Positions 1-9,521 of a stretch of DNA of 64,000 nucleotides are shown here, piece by piece (the first letter of the stretch is position 1; every line of letters starts with the position of its first letter). The notes under the pieces were generated by a model. That model did no database searches, was not told the DNA's origin, and saw only the letters and a list, made by a program, of their open reading frames with translations. Source of the DNA: an uncultured Clostridium sp. GTDB lineage: Bacteria > Bacillota > Clostridia > Lachnospirales > Lachnospiraceae. The DNA is taken from the NCBI GenBank assembly GCA_947253885.1, contig CAMYAO010000010.1, forward strand, positions 5,914-69,913, written 5' to 3'. The translations under genes and the position numbers were made by a program.

Positions 1-1
1 T

Positions 2-1411
2 ATAATCGCTGTGGTAATCGGGATCTTCATGCTGATAAAGGTATATCGTGTCGGAATCAATGGAGGAATTACTGTATTGCTGGGAGTAGCCGGGACGATT
101 TTGCTGTTTTTCGGGTTGAGAGTTGTAATTGGAGCGATCGCCGGTTTTAAAAGTAAAAAAAGACTTCATACCTATAATTTCAGGCAAATACAGGAGCTGA
201 TTATTTATCGGTCTACGATGTTGGCAATCTGCTCTCTTCTGATTTTTTCTGCATTATGCTTATTTGGAGCCGGAATTGCGATTTCAACAGATGAAACAAA
301 ACATTCTGCTCATTTGCTGGATTATACTTTTCGGGAAAAAGATAGTGAAAATGTGGGATCTTTAAATCAGAGCAGAATAAAACAGATGTTGCAGACAGCG
401 CATGCAGACAGGTATTTTTCTGAGATATTAGCAGTACAGACAGGAACTCCGTCAAAACTACAATCGGTTTCTTTTCGGAATTTGATCCGCCATCTGCAAG
501 GGACAGAGTCGGATGCAGGATTTGATTCCGTGATAGATAACTGGAAAAATGAGCAGGATTGTTATTTGATCTCTTTGAGCAGTTATAATCATTTGAGACG
601 AGCGGCAAATAAAGCACCGTTGGTTTTGAAGAAAGGACAGGCGGCTTTTTATATGGGAGAAGGGTTTGCGTCTGAGAAGAGCGTGATAGATGCCGCTCTG
701 GCACAACAGCCGGAAATCTCTATTATGGGAGACCGATTAAGATTGACCGGAACATTGGAGTCATTGCCGTTGGTAACGGATCGTTCCATTCAAATCTCGA
801 CTGCCTTGATTGTTCCGGATACAATGTTTCAATCCTATACTAAAGGAAAGATATCTACCTATGTAAGTGGGATATTAAAACCGGAGATTGTAAAAGAAAA
901 AGGACAGATGAAAGCAATTCTTGATATAAATAAGGAATTGGATCGAATTGGAATAAGATACAAAAGTTATATTCAGAATATGGGAAGACAATTGTTCTTT
1001 ACAGTTTCGGCAAGCTATATTACGATTTATCTGGCCAGTATGTTTCTGATTGTGGCAAATGCCATGATTGGAGTACAGTTCCTTATGGGACAGAGAAAGT
1101 CTTATAAGCGATATCAGACTCTGATCCGTTTGGGAGCGACATACAGCAGTTTATGTAAAGCATCTGGAAAACAGATTAACTGGCATTTCGGGCTTCCGGT
1201 ATTGGTAGCCTTTGTAAACAGTATATTTGGAGTTCAGATTCTTTTGGACGGGATTGTACCTTTCAGTCTTCGCAAAGGAATCGGACATTGGCAGGTGGCG
1301 GCAGGGGTCATCGGATTGTTGGTTGTGTTTGAGCTGATCTACCTGTATGTGGTTAAAAAGCAGAGCAATCGTTATATAAGGACTCTGATGGAGCTGAAAA
1401 GAGAAGATTAA
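2..1411 (+). CDS. BceB-type ABC transporter permease, 5'-truncated by window edge
   Basis: The frame is open from the first bases, so the gene starts upstream and about 465 C-terminal residues are visible. Hydrophobic segments lie near residues 20-40 and 66-90, then about 230 mostly hydrophilic residues, then membrane segments near 333-358, 395-415 and 428-450. A large extracellular domain between membrane helices is typical of BceB-type permeases, which sense and remove bacitracin- or lantibiotic-like peptides from the cell envelope. The immediate downstream BceRS-like regulator and kinase fit that module. The ATPase would be upstream and is not seen. The substrate cannot be read from the sequence. 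Confidence 0.8.
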   Translation: MIAVVIGIFMLIKVYRVGINGGITVLLGVAGTILLFFGLRVVIGAIAGFKSKKRLHTYNFRQIQELIIYRSTMLAICSLLIFSALCLFGAGIAISTDETKHSAHLLDYTFREKDSENVGSLNQSRIKQMLQTAHADRYFSEILAVQTGTPSKLQSVSFRNLIRHLQGTESDAGFDSVIDNWKNEQDCYLISLSSYNHLRRAANKAPLVLKKGQAAFYMGEGFASEKSVIDAALAQQPEISIMGDRLRLTGTLESLPLVTDRSIQISTALIVPDTMFQSYTKGKISTYVSGILKPEIVKEKGQMKAILDINKELDRIGIRYKSYIQNMGRQLFFTVSASYITIYLASMFLIVANAMIGVQFLMGQRKSYKRYQTLIRLGATYSSLCKASGKQINWHFGLPVLVAFVNSIFGVQILLDGIVPFSLRKGIGHWQVAAGVIGLLVVFELIYLYVVKKQSNRYIRTLMELKRED

Positions 1412-1428
1412 ACGTAGAAAGGAGCGGA

Positions 1429-2106
1429 ATGAAGCATATTTTGATTGTAGAAGACGAAGTATTCATAAGAGAAGAACTTGCAGCTATGTTGGAAAAAGCA
1501 GGATATTCAACGAAGCTGATTACGGATTTTTCGGATACAACGAATCAGATTTTGGAGTATCAGACCGATTTGATCCTGTTGGATTTAAATTTACCGAAGG
1601 AAGACGGCTTTCAAATATGCAGAAATATTAAAAGTAAGAGTTCTATACCGATTCTGATCCTTACTTCCCGCGAGCAGTGGAACGATGAGGTTTCGGCTTT
1701 GCGACTGGGGGCGGATGAGTATCTGACTAAGCCTTTCAGAAAGGAAAGACTGCTGGCACGAATTGAGAATGTACTGAAGCGATACGAAGGAAGAGGAAAT
1801 TTACTGGAAAGAGATAACTTTTTACTTGACAGAAACACCTATACCTTATATATCAACGGAGATTCTGTGCTTTTACCTCAGAATCAGGGGAAATTGTTAG
1901 AAGCCATGATCACCTCTAATTCGGAGGTGGTTTCAAAAGAAGAATTGAGTATGTGTTTATGGAACACGGTTGAGTTTATAGATGAAAATGCATTGCAGGT
2001 AAATATAGCAAGGCTGAAGAAGGTTATGAAAGAGGTCGGAATGCCACATCGGATACAGTCGGTTCGGGGAATCGGCTATAAATTGACAGGAGGGAAGTCG
2101 GATTGA
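1429..2106 (+). CDS. OmpR/BceR-family response regulator
   Basis: 225 residues. The N-terminal receiver has the acidic pair E8/D9, phospho-acceptor D52 in LLDLNLP, a Ser/Thr near 79-80 and K101 in TKPF. The C-terminal half is a winged-helix DNA-binding domain (ending RIQSVRGIGYKL) typical of the OmpR family. A good ribosome site (AAAGGAG) precedes the ATG, 17 bases after the permease stop. Its stop overlaps the kinase start. It probably regulates the Bce-type transporter and perhaps the downstream MATE gene; the second target is inference. Confidence 0.92.
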   Translation: MKHILIVEDEVFIREELAAMLEKAGYSTKLITDFSDTTNQILEYQTDLILLDLNLPKEDGFQICRNIKSKSSIPILILTSREQWNDEVSALRLGADEYLTKPFRKERLLARIENVLKRYEGRGNLLERDNFLLDRNTYTLYINGDSVLLPQNQGKLLEAMITSNSEVVSKEELSMCLWNTVEFIDENALQVNIARLKKVMKEVGMPHRIQSVRGIGYKLTGGKSD

Positions 2107-3122
2107 GGAGAACATGGACATATCTGATATCAAATATTCCATGGCTGCTGGTTCTTTTGGCAATGGACGGAGTAACGGTGATGTGGTTGTGGTTAGCGGA
2201 TATCAGAGTATTACAGGCATTGAGTGCGGCGCTGGTTTTAATAACAGTGATTATATTTCTCAGTATTTGTTATATATCGGCACACATGGAAAGGAGAAAA
2301 GAAATCGCACTCAATGCATTTTTTTCAGACCCGAATCCGGATACAGAGGAGGAATTACTGATGCGTTATCCTCAGTTTAAAAAAGAGTTGCTGAAAAATC
2401 TGATCGAAACGGTTTATCAGCAAGAGTATGAGATTGCAACTGCCAAGAGGATTCTGTCGGAGTATCAGGACTATGTAGAGATGTGGGCACATGAGATCAA
2501 GCTGCCCCTGTCCTTATTGACATTACTTTTGGACAATCGGAAAGAGGATCTGCCGGAGGAGGTGGTCCGGAAGTTAGACTATATACGAAATCAGATTCAG
2601 GACAATATTTCCCGGATTTTGTTGTATTACAGGGTCAGAAGTGAGAAAAAGGATTATCTGTTTGAACTGCTTGAGTTGCAGGAGTGCTTAGAAGATGTAC
2701 TGAAAGATTACGAACCTCTTTTGAAAGAGAAGAATATTACAGTAAAGAAAACAGGAATAGGCGGAACTGTTTATACAGATGATCGGGGATTTCAATTTAT
2801 GGTGGGACAGATTATAAGCAATGCGATTAAATACAGCCCGCGAGATTCTGTGATAGAAATTGCAATAGAAACAATCGAAAATAAAAGTGTTCTGTCATTT
2901 TCCGATAACGGTTGCGGAATCAAATCCTGTGATCTGCCCTATATTTTTGAAAAAGGTTTTACAGGGGAGTCCGGTTCGATTAAGAAAAAGGCAACCGGAA
3001 TGGGACTTTATCTGGTAAAGCAGATAGCAGATGATTTGAAGATAGAGATAGAAGTAAAGTCGGAATGGATGCATGGATTTAAATTGACACTTTGTTTTGA
3101 TCGGGAAGAGGAAATAAAATAG
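2103..3122 (+). CDS. BceS-type intramembrane-sensing histidine kinase
   Basis: 339 residues. Two membrane helices (about 12-32 and 40-60) are joined by a very short loop, the hallmark of intramembrane-sensing kinases that listen to their partner transporter instead of binding a ligand. The phospho-acceptor is H130 in the H-box WAHEIKLPL. The N-box (QIISNAIKYS) and G-boxes (DNGCGI, GMGLYL) are intact. The chosen start is TTG at 2103, four bases overlapping the regulator stop, with AGGAGGG seven bases upstream. It is expected to phosphorylate the preceding regulator. Confidence 0.9.
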   Translation: MRRTWTYLISNIPWLLVLLAMDGVTVMWLWLADIRVLQALSAALVLITVIIFLSICYISAHMERRKEIALNAFFSDPNPDTEEELLMRYPQFKKELLKNLIETVYQQEYEIATAKRILSEYQDYVEMWAHEIKLPLSLLTLLLDNRKEDLPEEVVRKLDYIRNQIQDNISRILLYYRVRSEKKDYLFELLELQECLEDVLKDYEPLLKEKNITVKKTGIGGTVYTDDRGFQFMVGQIISNAIKYSPRDSVIEIAIETIENKSVLSFSDNGCGIKSCDLPYIFEKGFTGESGSIKKKATGMGLYLVKQIADDLKIEIEVKSEWMHGFKLTLCFDREEEIK

Positions 3123-3181
3123 AAAAAAATATAGAATTTACAGATCGAATATGGTATATTTTTATTCAAATATACATCGGA

Positions 3182-3294
3182 GGTAGCAACAGTTATAAGT
3201 GCTACCGAGTAAGGCACATTTATGGAAATGTTGTCGGAGCGACCTAGCATATTAGGCCGGATAAGATGAAAGCAGTCTTATCCGGCTTTTTGTT
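3182..3294 (+). promoter_or_regulatory. Structured leader upstream of MATE gene (candidate cis-regulatory RNA)
   Basis: Successive hairpins can be drawn: GGTAGCA/TGCTACC (3182-3188/3200-3206), ACATTT/AAATGT (3216-3221/3226-3231), GTCG/CGAC (3233-3236/3240-3243) and CCTA/TAGG (3243-3246/3253-3256). The last shares bases with the 5' arm of the terminator at 3256-3294, so the two could be mutually exclusive, as in riboswitches and attenuators. I could not match it to a known riboswitch class by eye. Confidence 0.5.
3256..3294 (+). terminator. Intrinsic terminator inside the MATE leader
   Basis: An 11-bp perfect stem GCCGGATAAGA/TCTTATCCGGC (3256-3266/3276-3286) is followed by a T run. It lies between the kinase stop and the MATE start, so it could end the Bce operon or act as a regulated attenuator for the exporter. 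Confidence 0.8.
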
Positions 3295-3329
3295 TGGACA
3301 TATTATGGCTGAGAGGAGAGGGAGTTTTT

Positions 3330-4658
3330 ATGGTAAAAGATCTGACAAAGGGAAGTCTGCTGAAAAATATCATTCGTTTTTCATTGCCGTTTCTGCTTTC
3401 CTATTTTTTACAAACCCTGTATGGACTGGCGGATTTGTTTATAATCGGTCAATACAACGGATCGGAAGTGATTTCGGCAGTGTCAATCGGATCACAGGTG
3501 ACACATATGGTGACGGTCATCGTGGTCGGTTTGGCAATGGGATCTCTGGTTATGATCGGCAGATTTGTCGGTGCAGGGAAACAGAGAGATATTTCCAAAA
3601 CAATTGGAAATACTGTTACGGTATTTGCTGTTTTCGGTACGATTCTGACAATCGTACTATGGTGCCTGACTTCTTTTTTGGTCGGAGTTATGTCTACACC
3701 TTCTGAATCAGTCCTGCAGACGACACAATATCTTCGAATCTGTTTTGCCGGAATTCCGTTTATTGTTGCCTACAATGTAATCAGTTCTATTTTCAGAGGC
3801 ATGGGAGACTCTAAAAGTCCCATGTATTTTATAGCAATTGCCTGTGCGGTAAATATCCTGTTGGATTATATTTTTATCGGATATTTTGATATGCAGGCGA
3901 GCGGAGCTGCAATGGGAACTATCTTGGCACAGGCGTTCAGTGTTTTTATCTCATTAGCGGTAATTGTAAAAAGAAAAATAATTACGATCCGAAAAAGCGA
4001 CCTGCGATTAGATCCCCTGTTTGTGCGGAATCTGTTTCAGATCGGCTTACCGGTCGCACTGCAGGACGGATTTATTCAGATGTCTTTTATGGTAATTACT
4101 GTGATTGCAAACAGAAGAGGGGTAGAGGTGGCGGCTGCAGTGGGAATTGTAGAAAAGATCATAAGTTTTCTGTTCTTGATACCGTCGTCCATGATGTCTA
4201 CTATTTCTGCAATTGCGTCGCAAAGTATCGGAGCGGATCGTAAGGATTTGGCAAGAAAAGTAATGTTTCTCGGAATGAAGATTTCTTTATCAATCGGAGT
4301 GATGTTTGTAGTGCTTTTGCAATTTTTTGCAGGAAATGCGGTTGCAGTGTTTACAACAGAAAATGAGGTAATCCGTTTAGGAGCACAATATTTAAAATCC
4401 TACAGTTATGATTTGGCAGTTGCCTCTGTACATTTTTGTTTCAGCGGTTTTTTTGTTGCTTGCGGATATTCTTATATTTCATTTTTTCATAATCTGTTAT
4501 CTATTCTGCTGTTACGGATTCCACTTGCTTTTCTGGCATCTGTTTATTTTCCGGAAAATCTGTTTCCGATGGGATTGGCATCTCCGGCAGGGGGATTACT
4601 GCAGATCACAATTTGTGTAGTTGCGTATAATCTGTTAAGAAAAAGAGAACGGATATGA
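3330..4658 (+). CDS. MATE-family multidrug/sodium antiporter
   Basis: 442 residues with about twelve hydrophobic segments and the MATE/NorM N-terminal pattern (SLPFLLSYFLQTLYGLADLF, then a conserved-type GRFVGAG loop). MATE proteins export cationic drugs or metabolites using Na+ or H+ gradients across the cytoplasmic membrane. The ATG at 3330 is preferred over an in-frame start at 3294, because GAGAGGGAG lies just before it and 3294 falls in the terminator tail. The substrate is unknown. The 3' end overlaps the next gene by 4 bases. Confidence 0.9.
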   Translation: MVKDLTKGSLLKNIIRFSLPFLLSYFLQTLYGLADLFIIGQYNGSEVISAVSIGSQVTHMVTVIVVGLAMGSLVMIGRFVGAGKQRDISKTIGNTVTVFAVFGTILTIVLWCLTSFLVGVMSTPSESVLQTTQYLRICFAGIPFIVAYNVISSIFRGMGDSKSPMYFIAIACAVNILLDYIFIGYFDMQASGAAMGTILAQAFSVFISLAVIVKRKIITIRKSDLRLDPLFVRNLFQIGLPVALQDGFIQMSFMVITVIANRRGVEVAAAVGIVEKIISFLFLIPSSMMSTISAIASQSIGADRKDLARKVMFLGMKISLSIGVMFVVLLQFFAGNAVAVFTTENEVIRLGAQYLKSYSYDLAVASVHFCFSGFFVACGYSYISFFHNLLSILLLRIPLAFLASVYFPENLFPMGLASPAGGLLQITICVVAYNLLRKRERI

Positions 4659-5524
4659 GAGAAAGGAAAGATATGAGAAAAACGGGGAAAAGAGGAAGGC
4701 TGTTTCTGTTGATGGGATTTATCTGTCTCAGCATTTCAGTAAACAGTATCAACTGTTTTGCAAGGAGTACAACAAAGGGAGGATTCCAAAACGAATACGG
4801 AGTGTTTTTAGGAGTAAAAGAATCCCGGTTGATCAACAGAACCAAATCTTACAAAATAATTGTGGTAGATGCAGGAGAATTATCTAAAATAACAGTTCAA
4901 CAATTAAAATCTGCAGGTCACATTATATATAGTTATCTGAATATCGGTTCTATTGAAACCTATCGATCCTATTATAAAAAGTTTCGTCCTGTTCTGCTCG
5001 GAAAATACGAAAACTGGAAGGAGGAGCGATGGGTGGATGTTTCGGACAAAGGGTGGCAAAGATATGTGGTAAAAACGATTGCGAAACAGATAGTGAAAAA
5101 GCCGATAGACGGTTTTTTTATAGATAATGCGGATGTGTATGAAAGATATTGTAAAGAAAAAATTTTTCGTGGACTTTTCAGTATATTGAAAGATCTGCAG
5201 ATTTATGATAAAAAAATTATTATAAACGGTGGAGATTTTTTTGTAAGAAGACTGGCAAGTTCCGGGCAAATGCAGTTAATCTCCGGAATTAATCAGGAAG
5301 GAGTCGTATCCTGTATAAAAGATTATAAAAAGAATCTGTTTATTGCAAACCGGAAGACAGTAAGAAATTATTTTACTGATTATATAAAATTTGTGAAGAA
5401 AAGGAAAAAGTCGGTTTATGCGGTGGAGTACAGCAGAAATAAACGACTCAGTAAGAAGATAACGGAACATGCAAAACGTTACGGATATAGTGTGTATATT
5501 TCTGAATCTGTGGCGTTGAAGTGA
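4655..5524 (+). CDS. Secreted GH114-like (TM1410-type) glycosidase
   Basis: 289 residues with an N-terminal signal segment (about 14-36, ending NCFA). The body shows the GH114/TM1410 TIM-barrel pattern: strand-end IIVVDAGE, YLNIGSIETY near residues 89-98, and GFFIDNADVYE near 152-162, where acidic residues of this fold sit. Characterised GH114 enzymes cleave alpha-1,4-linked galactosamine polymers; whether this protein does so is inference. It is translationally coupled to the MATE gene (4-base overlap) and close to a small membrane protein, which suggests a cell-envelope role. Confidence 0.75.
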   Translation: MRERKDMRKTGKRGRLFLLMGFICLSISVNSINCFARSTTKGGFQNEYGVFLGVKESRLINRTKSYKIIVVDAGELSKITVQQLKSAGHIIYSYLNIGSIETYRSYYKKFRPVLLGKYENWKEERWVDVSDKGWQRYVVKTIAKQIVKKPIDGFFIDNADVYERYCKEKIFRGLFSILKDLQIYDKKIIINGGDFFVRRLASSGQMQLISGINQEGVVSCIKDYKKNLFIANRKTVRNYFTDYIKFVKKRKKSVYAVEYSRNKRLSKKITEHAKRYGYSVYISESVALK

Positions 5525-5537
5525 AAGGAGGTTTTTT

Positions 5538-5726
5538 ATGGAGGCAGCAAGAATTATATTATATCTGTTTGTAATCAATTTGGGGATTGTTTCTTTACCC
5601 AGAACAATAGAGGAGTATCGAAAGGAACGAAATAAGATACAGATTTTGAAGATAATGGCAAGGGTACTGATGATTGTTGCAGGTGTAATTCTGCTGATCG
5701 TGAGAATTGCAGAAAGAATTATATAG
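5538..5726 (+). CDS. Small two-helix membrane protein, unknown function
   Basis: 62 residues. Hydrophobic helices (about 4-18 and 40-58) flank a charged middle (EEYRKERNK). AAAGGAGG lies 8 bases before the ATG, and the gene follows the GH114-like gene by 13 bases, so co-transcription is likely. I recognise no family. It could be a membrane accessory of the preceding secreted protein, but nothing in the sequence proves this. Confidence 0.6.
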   Translation: MEAARIILYLFVINLGIVSLPRTIEEYRKERNKIQILKIMARVLMIVAGVILLIVRIAERII

Positions 5727-5806
5727 CAGAAATGAAGTATACTAAATTAATACAAAACATAACATACAGCATACAAAATATATCATATAAACTCAGGGAG
5801 GATATT

Positions 5807-6012
5807 ATGAAAAAAAGAAAAAACTCTTAGTGTTCTTAATGGCACTCGTAATTGCAATCAGCACCTTTCCATCGATGAATCCGGTTTCAGCATCGACAGA
5901 TTTAGGTGTGCAGGAAAATACACAGGAAGAGGCACAAAAGAAAGTCACATCTGTGAAACCGGATATCCGGAAAACAGGCACTGATATGGAAAAAAACGAA
6001 TGTCACTACTGA
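5807..6012 (+). pseudogene. Split signal-peptide region of the large surface protein (two frame changes)
   Basis: A strong ribosome site (GGGAGG) precedes ATG 5807, but that frame stops at 5828 after seven codons. The next frame continues as a classical signal peptide (KKLLVFLMALVIAIS...VSAS) and stops at 6010-6012. Coding then resumes in the original frame (TTEKKPDARV...) into the long downstream ORF. One A added to the A7 run at 5810-5816 and one removed from the A7 run at 5990-5996 would restore a single frame from 5807 to 9304. It may be phase variation, decay or consensus error. Confidence 0.75.
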
Positions 6013-6115
6013 AAAGAAACCGGATGCGCGAGTATCGGATACCGCTTCTAAAAAGAAGTCAGACACGGAGAAGAATTCCTTAAAGATATCACCGAAACCG
6101 GTTAAGAAAAAAGCG

Positions 6116-9100
6116 GTGGTAAGAGCTGCCGGATTAAAGAATGTTGTGACGGATAAAGGGATCTGGATCAATAACGATCAGTCGACCGGATATTCAACAT
6201 TGAAGGAAGCGGCAGAAAATGCAAAGGCGGGAGATATCATTCATATAAAGGGAGACTTTTCTGCAGATACAGCCGTTGCAAAAGCAGTGGATATCAAGAA
6301 AGCGATTACTCTGGAACTGTCTGGAAATACAGTTTTAAAGGGCGACGGAAACAGTGGTATTATCTTATCCAATGGTGCAAAGCTAAAAGCGGGAACAAAC
6401 ACTCTTACTATGAAGGGGTTCAAAACCGCACTTACGATAAAGGCAGGTTCTGAAGTCGGGGACGGTCATTATATTCTGGACGGAAATGAAGTCGGTTTTT
6501 CATTAGAAGGAAATGTCAAATTAGAAGGGACAGGACGTGATAAGTTAGTAATCTCTGCAAGAAACAGCTCCGGTCGGGGATTTACCTATGCAAGTGAGTC
6601 CCGTTTTATCAAATGTACTGTAGACGTAGAAGTGAGTAATGAAAAGAGCGGGCAGTATGCCGGACTTTATATGAAAGATGCCGCACTTACAACCAAGGGT
6701 GTTTGGTACTATTTTGATCCTGCAAAGGGACTTGGCGGAGTTCATTTGGATCATTCTGATTTTTATGCATATAAAGCTACCGGCTCTTCTTCTTACGGTC
6801 AGGTAATGGCTATCCTTGGAACATCCGAGTTGACGAACGGTTCTACTCTGACAGGAGACGGTTCCCGTATCACACTTTCGGCAAAAATGACTGTGACCGA
6901 TTCCAAGGTTGTGATAAAAAACAGTACGGTAGGCGGGGGGAATATTAATTATACTCCGGCAGAGGCGGTATTTGAAAACTCCACTCTGGAAACTCATAAT
7001 ATGAAATACACCCCGTCTTATGGAACGGGACAAAGCAACGGTCCCTGCTATCTGACTTTTAAGGGGAATTGTATTGTAAATACAGATGCAAAGGATAAGA
7101 CTGCGGATAACGGAGGTGCCAATCGAGGTACGGGAAGTACCTATGTGGTAACGGGAGGTTCCTTTTTAGTAGCCTATCAGAAAAATTACAATTATAATAC
7201 AACCACTCCTACAAACGGCAAGGAAAACGGAGACGAGTTTCTTACATTGTTTACACTGACGGACACGAGTATGAAACAGCTGCATCCGATTAACAAGAAC
7301 GGAAGTACTTATGTGTATAACGTGGCAAATCCTTCCAAGGACGGAGCAAAGCATGTATGGACACCTGCAGCAAAAGTTACTTTTGATCTGCAAAATGCAG
7401 ATGCAAAAAAGATAGTTTATCATAACGGCAACGGAAGCAGTTATATTGTTTCTGTCGGAAAAGAACAGAATACCTCCGATATACTGGATTTTAATGCCAT
7501 TACCGAAAAGGAGGTGGCTTTCTCCATTCCGGGCAAGAAGTTTAAGTATTGGACAGAAGACGCACAAGGAAAGGGAAAACAACTTAAAGCAGGAGATAAA
7601 GTCTCTTTTTCCGACCATACCAAACAGTATGATTTGTATGCCCAGTATGAGGAAGATACTTATAAAGTATCCTTCTCCGCAAATGGAGGACATTTTACGA
7701 CTGATTCGGTTTTTAAAACAAAGACAGACATTTTTGATATCGTAAAAGACGAAAACGGAGGAGAGGTTGCTGTTTTAAAGAAGACGGCAAAATACAATGA
7801 TACATTACGAAGCCTGTTAAACGGAATGGATCATAATCTGTTAAAACCGGATGAGCATGCATATCGGGCAGGTTATTTATTAAAAAATAAGGAATACTGG
7901 TCATATACGGCAGCATCTGGAAGTTCGGATATTCGATTTGATTCATATAAGATCACAACCGAAGATATAGACAGTACATTTCAAGCGACGATTACGGTAC
8001 CGAAGGATATCATTCTTCCGGAGAGTGTGACATCAGAGTTGACAGCCAATCCGCTGTTTAAAGTGAAAAGTGTTGTAAAAGACGGCAATAAGGTGGTTGT
8101 TACAATGACACTTAAAAAGAAGTATGATAAATTTATAGATCTGTACCGGGATGTAATCTCCGTGCCGGATACATTACATTTGGAAATCCCGAACCTGACT
8201 GTTTCAGATAAGGTAAGCGGTGGAAAGAATCTGACCGTTACAGGAGAGGTAAGCGGTACTTTCAGAGGAGAGGCTGTCTCTGAAAGCGGAACAGTAAAAC
8301 CTTTCCATTTTGAATGGACAGCGGAACAGACATCGGATGGAAAAGATTATGTATTGAGAGAGGACGAAACCAATAAAAAAATTCAACTGACGATTCGAAC
8401 TCCGGAAGTACTGAAATTTCAGGAGTCCTTACCGGGAGATCTGCTGATCGGAAGGGAAACGGAACACGATGAGATCTATCAGGTGAAGAGAGGACAGGTA
8501 CTGACTTATACCGGAAGACTGGATGTCACTCCTATCAAAGCGAAGATAAAAATGCTGAAAGAGCATTATGCAGGAAATGCAGATAGAATTGTCACAAAAG
8601 GAGTGACAAGCACCTTTACGGCAACATTGTCATTAGATCATGGTCTGATAATTCCGGAAAATCCAAAAGTGACCTTGACTGATAATCCGCTATTTGCAGT
8701 TAAAAAGGTGATAAAAAACGGGCAGAAGATCGAAATTACGATGGAATTAAAGAAAACGTATGCAAGATTTTCAGATCTTTATAAAGATGTGACTGCAGTT
8801 TTGGATAAGCTGGATATGAATGTAGAAGGCATCACAGTAGATAAGAATACCGAGATTGGAGAAAGACGGAAGGCAGTTGGTGAAGTATTCGGTAACTTTG
8901 AAGGGGAAGCTGTCAGTGAATCAGGTCATACACAGCGTTTTCAGTTTAGATGGAAGGCGGAACAAACAGGGGACGGAAAAGATTTTGTTTTACGAAAGGC
9001 TTCTTCTGATAAGACAATCCAATTTACCTTAGAAGTTACAGGCAGTAAAAAGCCGGATTCTAAGACGAACAAAGCCCCGGATAAAAAGCCGGATCCGAAG

Positions 9101-9304
9101 CCGGAAGATCCGGACAGATATCCACATAAGAAATCGGATAAAAAGTCAAATACAAGGTTCATTAAGAAGTCGGAACGACAGAACGGGAGACGGACTCAGA
9201 AGCCTGCAACCGGAGATGAAAGACAGATACCGGTTTATATTGCAGTATTAGGAATGGCATTGGCTGTTTTTGTGTTTATAATAAACAAAAAACGTCAGAA
9301 ATAA
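6116..9304 (+). CDS. Large sortase-anchored surface protein (main open frame)
   Basis: About 1060 residues are visible; the true N-terminus is in the disrupted stretch just upstream. The first third is rich in short strand-turn units (TLKEAAENAKAGDIIHIKGD and similar) like a right-handed beta-helix adhesin. A region with InlB-like repeats follows (KYWTEDAQGKGK, SANGGHF). Two related modules of about 200 residues then occur, each with a KK-Y-FxDLY segment and EAVSESG. A Lys/Pro-rich wall-spanning segment follows, then the sorting signal PATGDE, a hydrophobic helix and a basic tail. A terminator follows. Likely role: adhesion at the cell wall; ligand unknown. Confidence 0.8.
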   Translation: MVRAAGLKNVVTDKGIWINNDQSTGYSTLKEAAENAKAGDIIHIKGDFSADTAVAKAVDIKKAITLELSGNTVLKGDGNSGIILSNGAKLKAGTNTLTMKGFKTALTIKAGSEVGDGHYILDGNEVGFSLEGNVKLEGTGRDKLVISARNSSGRGFTYASESRFIKCTVDVEVSNEKSGQYAGLYMKDAALTTKGVWYYFDPAKGLGGVHLDHSDFYAYKATGSSSYGQVMAILGTSELTNGSTLTGDGSRITLSAKMTVTDSKVVIKNSTVGGGNINYTPAEAVFENSTLETHNMKYTPSYGTGQSNGPCYLTFKGNCIVNTDAKDKTADNGGANRGTGSTYVVTGGSFLVAYQKNYNYNTTTPTNGKENGDEFLTLFTLTDTSMKQLHPINKNGSTYVYNVANPSKDGAKHVWTPAAKVTFDLQNADAKKIVYHNGNGSSYIVSVGKEQNTSDILDFNAITEKEVAFSIPGKKFKYWTEDAQGKGKQLKAGDKVSFSDHTKQYDLYAQYEEDTYKVSFSANGGHFTTDSVFKTKTDIFDIVKDENGGEVAVLKKTAKYNDTLRSLLNGMDHNLLKPDEHAYRAGYLLKNKEYWSYTAASGSSDIRFDSYKITTEDIDSTFQATITVPKDIILPESVTSELTANPLFKVKSVVKDGNKVVVTMTLKKKYDKFIDLYRDVISVPDTLHLEIPNLTVSDKVSGGKNLTVTGEVSGTFRGEAVSESGTVKPFHFEWTAEQTSDGKDYVLREDETNKKIQLTIRTPEVLKFQESLPGDLLIGRETEHDEIYQVKRGQVLTYTGRLDVTPIKAKIKMLKEHYAGNADRIVTKGVTSTFTATLSLDHGLIIPENPKVTLTDNPLFAVKKVIKNGQKIEITMELKKTYARFSDLYKDVTAVLDKLDMNVEGITVDKNTEIGERRKAVGEVFGNFEGEAVSESGHTQRFQFRWKAEQTGDGKDFVLRKASSDKTIQFTLEVTGSKKPDSKTNKAPDKKPDPKPEDPDRYPHKKSDKKSNTRFIKKSERQNGRRTQKPATGDERQIPVYIAVLGMALAVFVFIINKKRQK

Positions 9305-9314
9305 TCAAATATAA

Positions 9315-9354
9315 AATAACACTTCGAAATTTAGTTTCGGAGTGTTATTTTTGT
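9315..9354 (+). terminator. Intrinsic terminator after the large surface protein
   Basis: A 14-bp stem, AATAACACTTCGAA-type arms at 9316-9329 and 9335-9348 with one wobble, is followed by TTTTTG. It separates the surface gene from the pilus operon. Confidence 0.85.
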
Positions 9355-9521
9355 GTGTAAAAATGACAGAAATGACATATAAACTCATCCTTTTGGTGGA
9401 TGTATTCTTTGCTCACATTTTTATAATAGAAATGTTAGAACAGAGAAAAACGTGCAGAACTTAAACAGAGCTGAGTGACAAATTAAGGAGAAAATTCAGA
9501 CTGCAGAGAAGGGAGGAATGT

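Noticed and set aside
3182..3256. Assignment of the MATE leader to a named class (yybP-ykoY, ZTP, c-di-GMP-I)
   Set aside because: Only short fragments resemble these consensuses; the diagnostic junction sequences could not be found.
3266..3706. ORF of 146 codons overlapping the MATE gene start
   Set aside because: It is in another frame of a clear MATE gene, begins inside a terminator and has no recognisable domain.
5807..5830. Programmed -1 frameshifting at the A7-G run
   Set aside because: The zero-frame codons do not form the A-AAA-AAG slippery heptamer in the right phase, and a second shift of opposite sign would be required at 5990.
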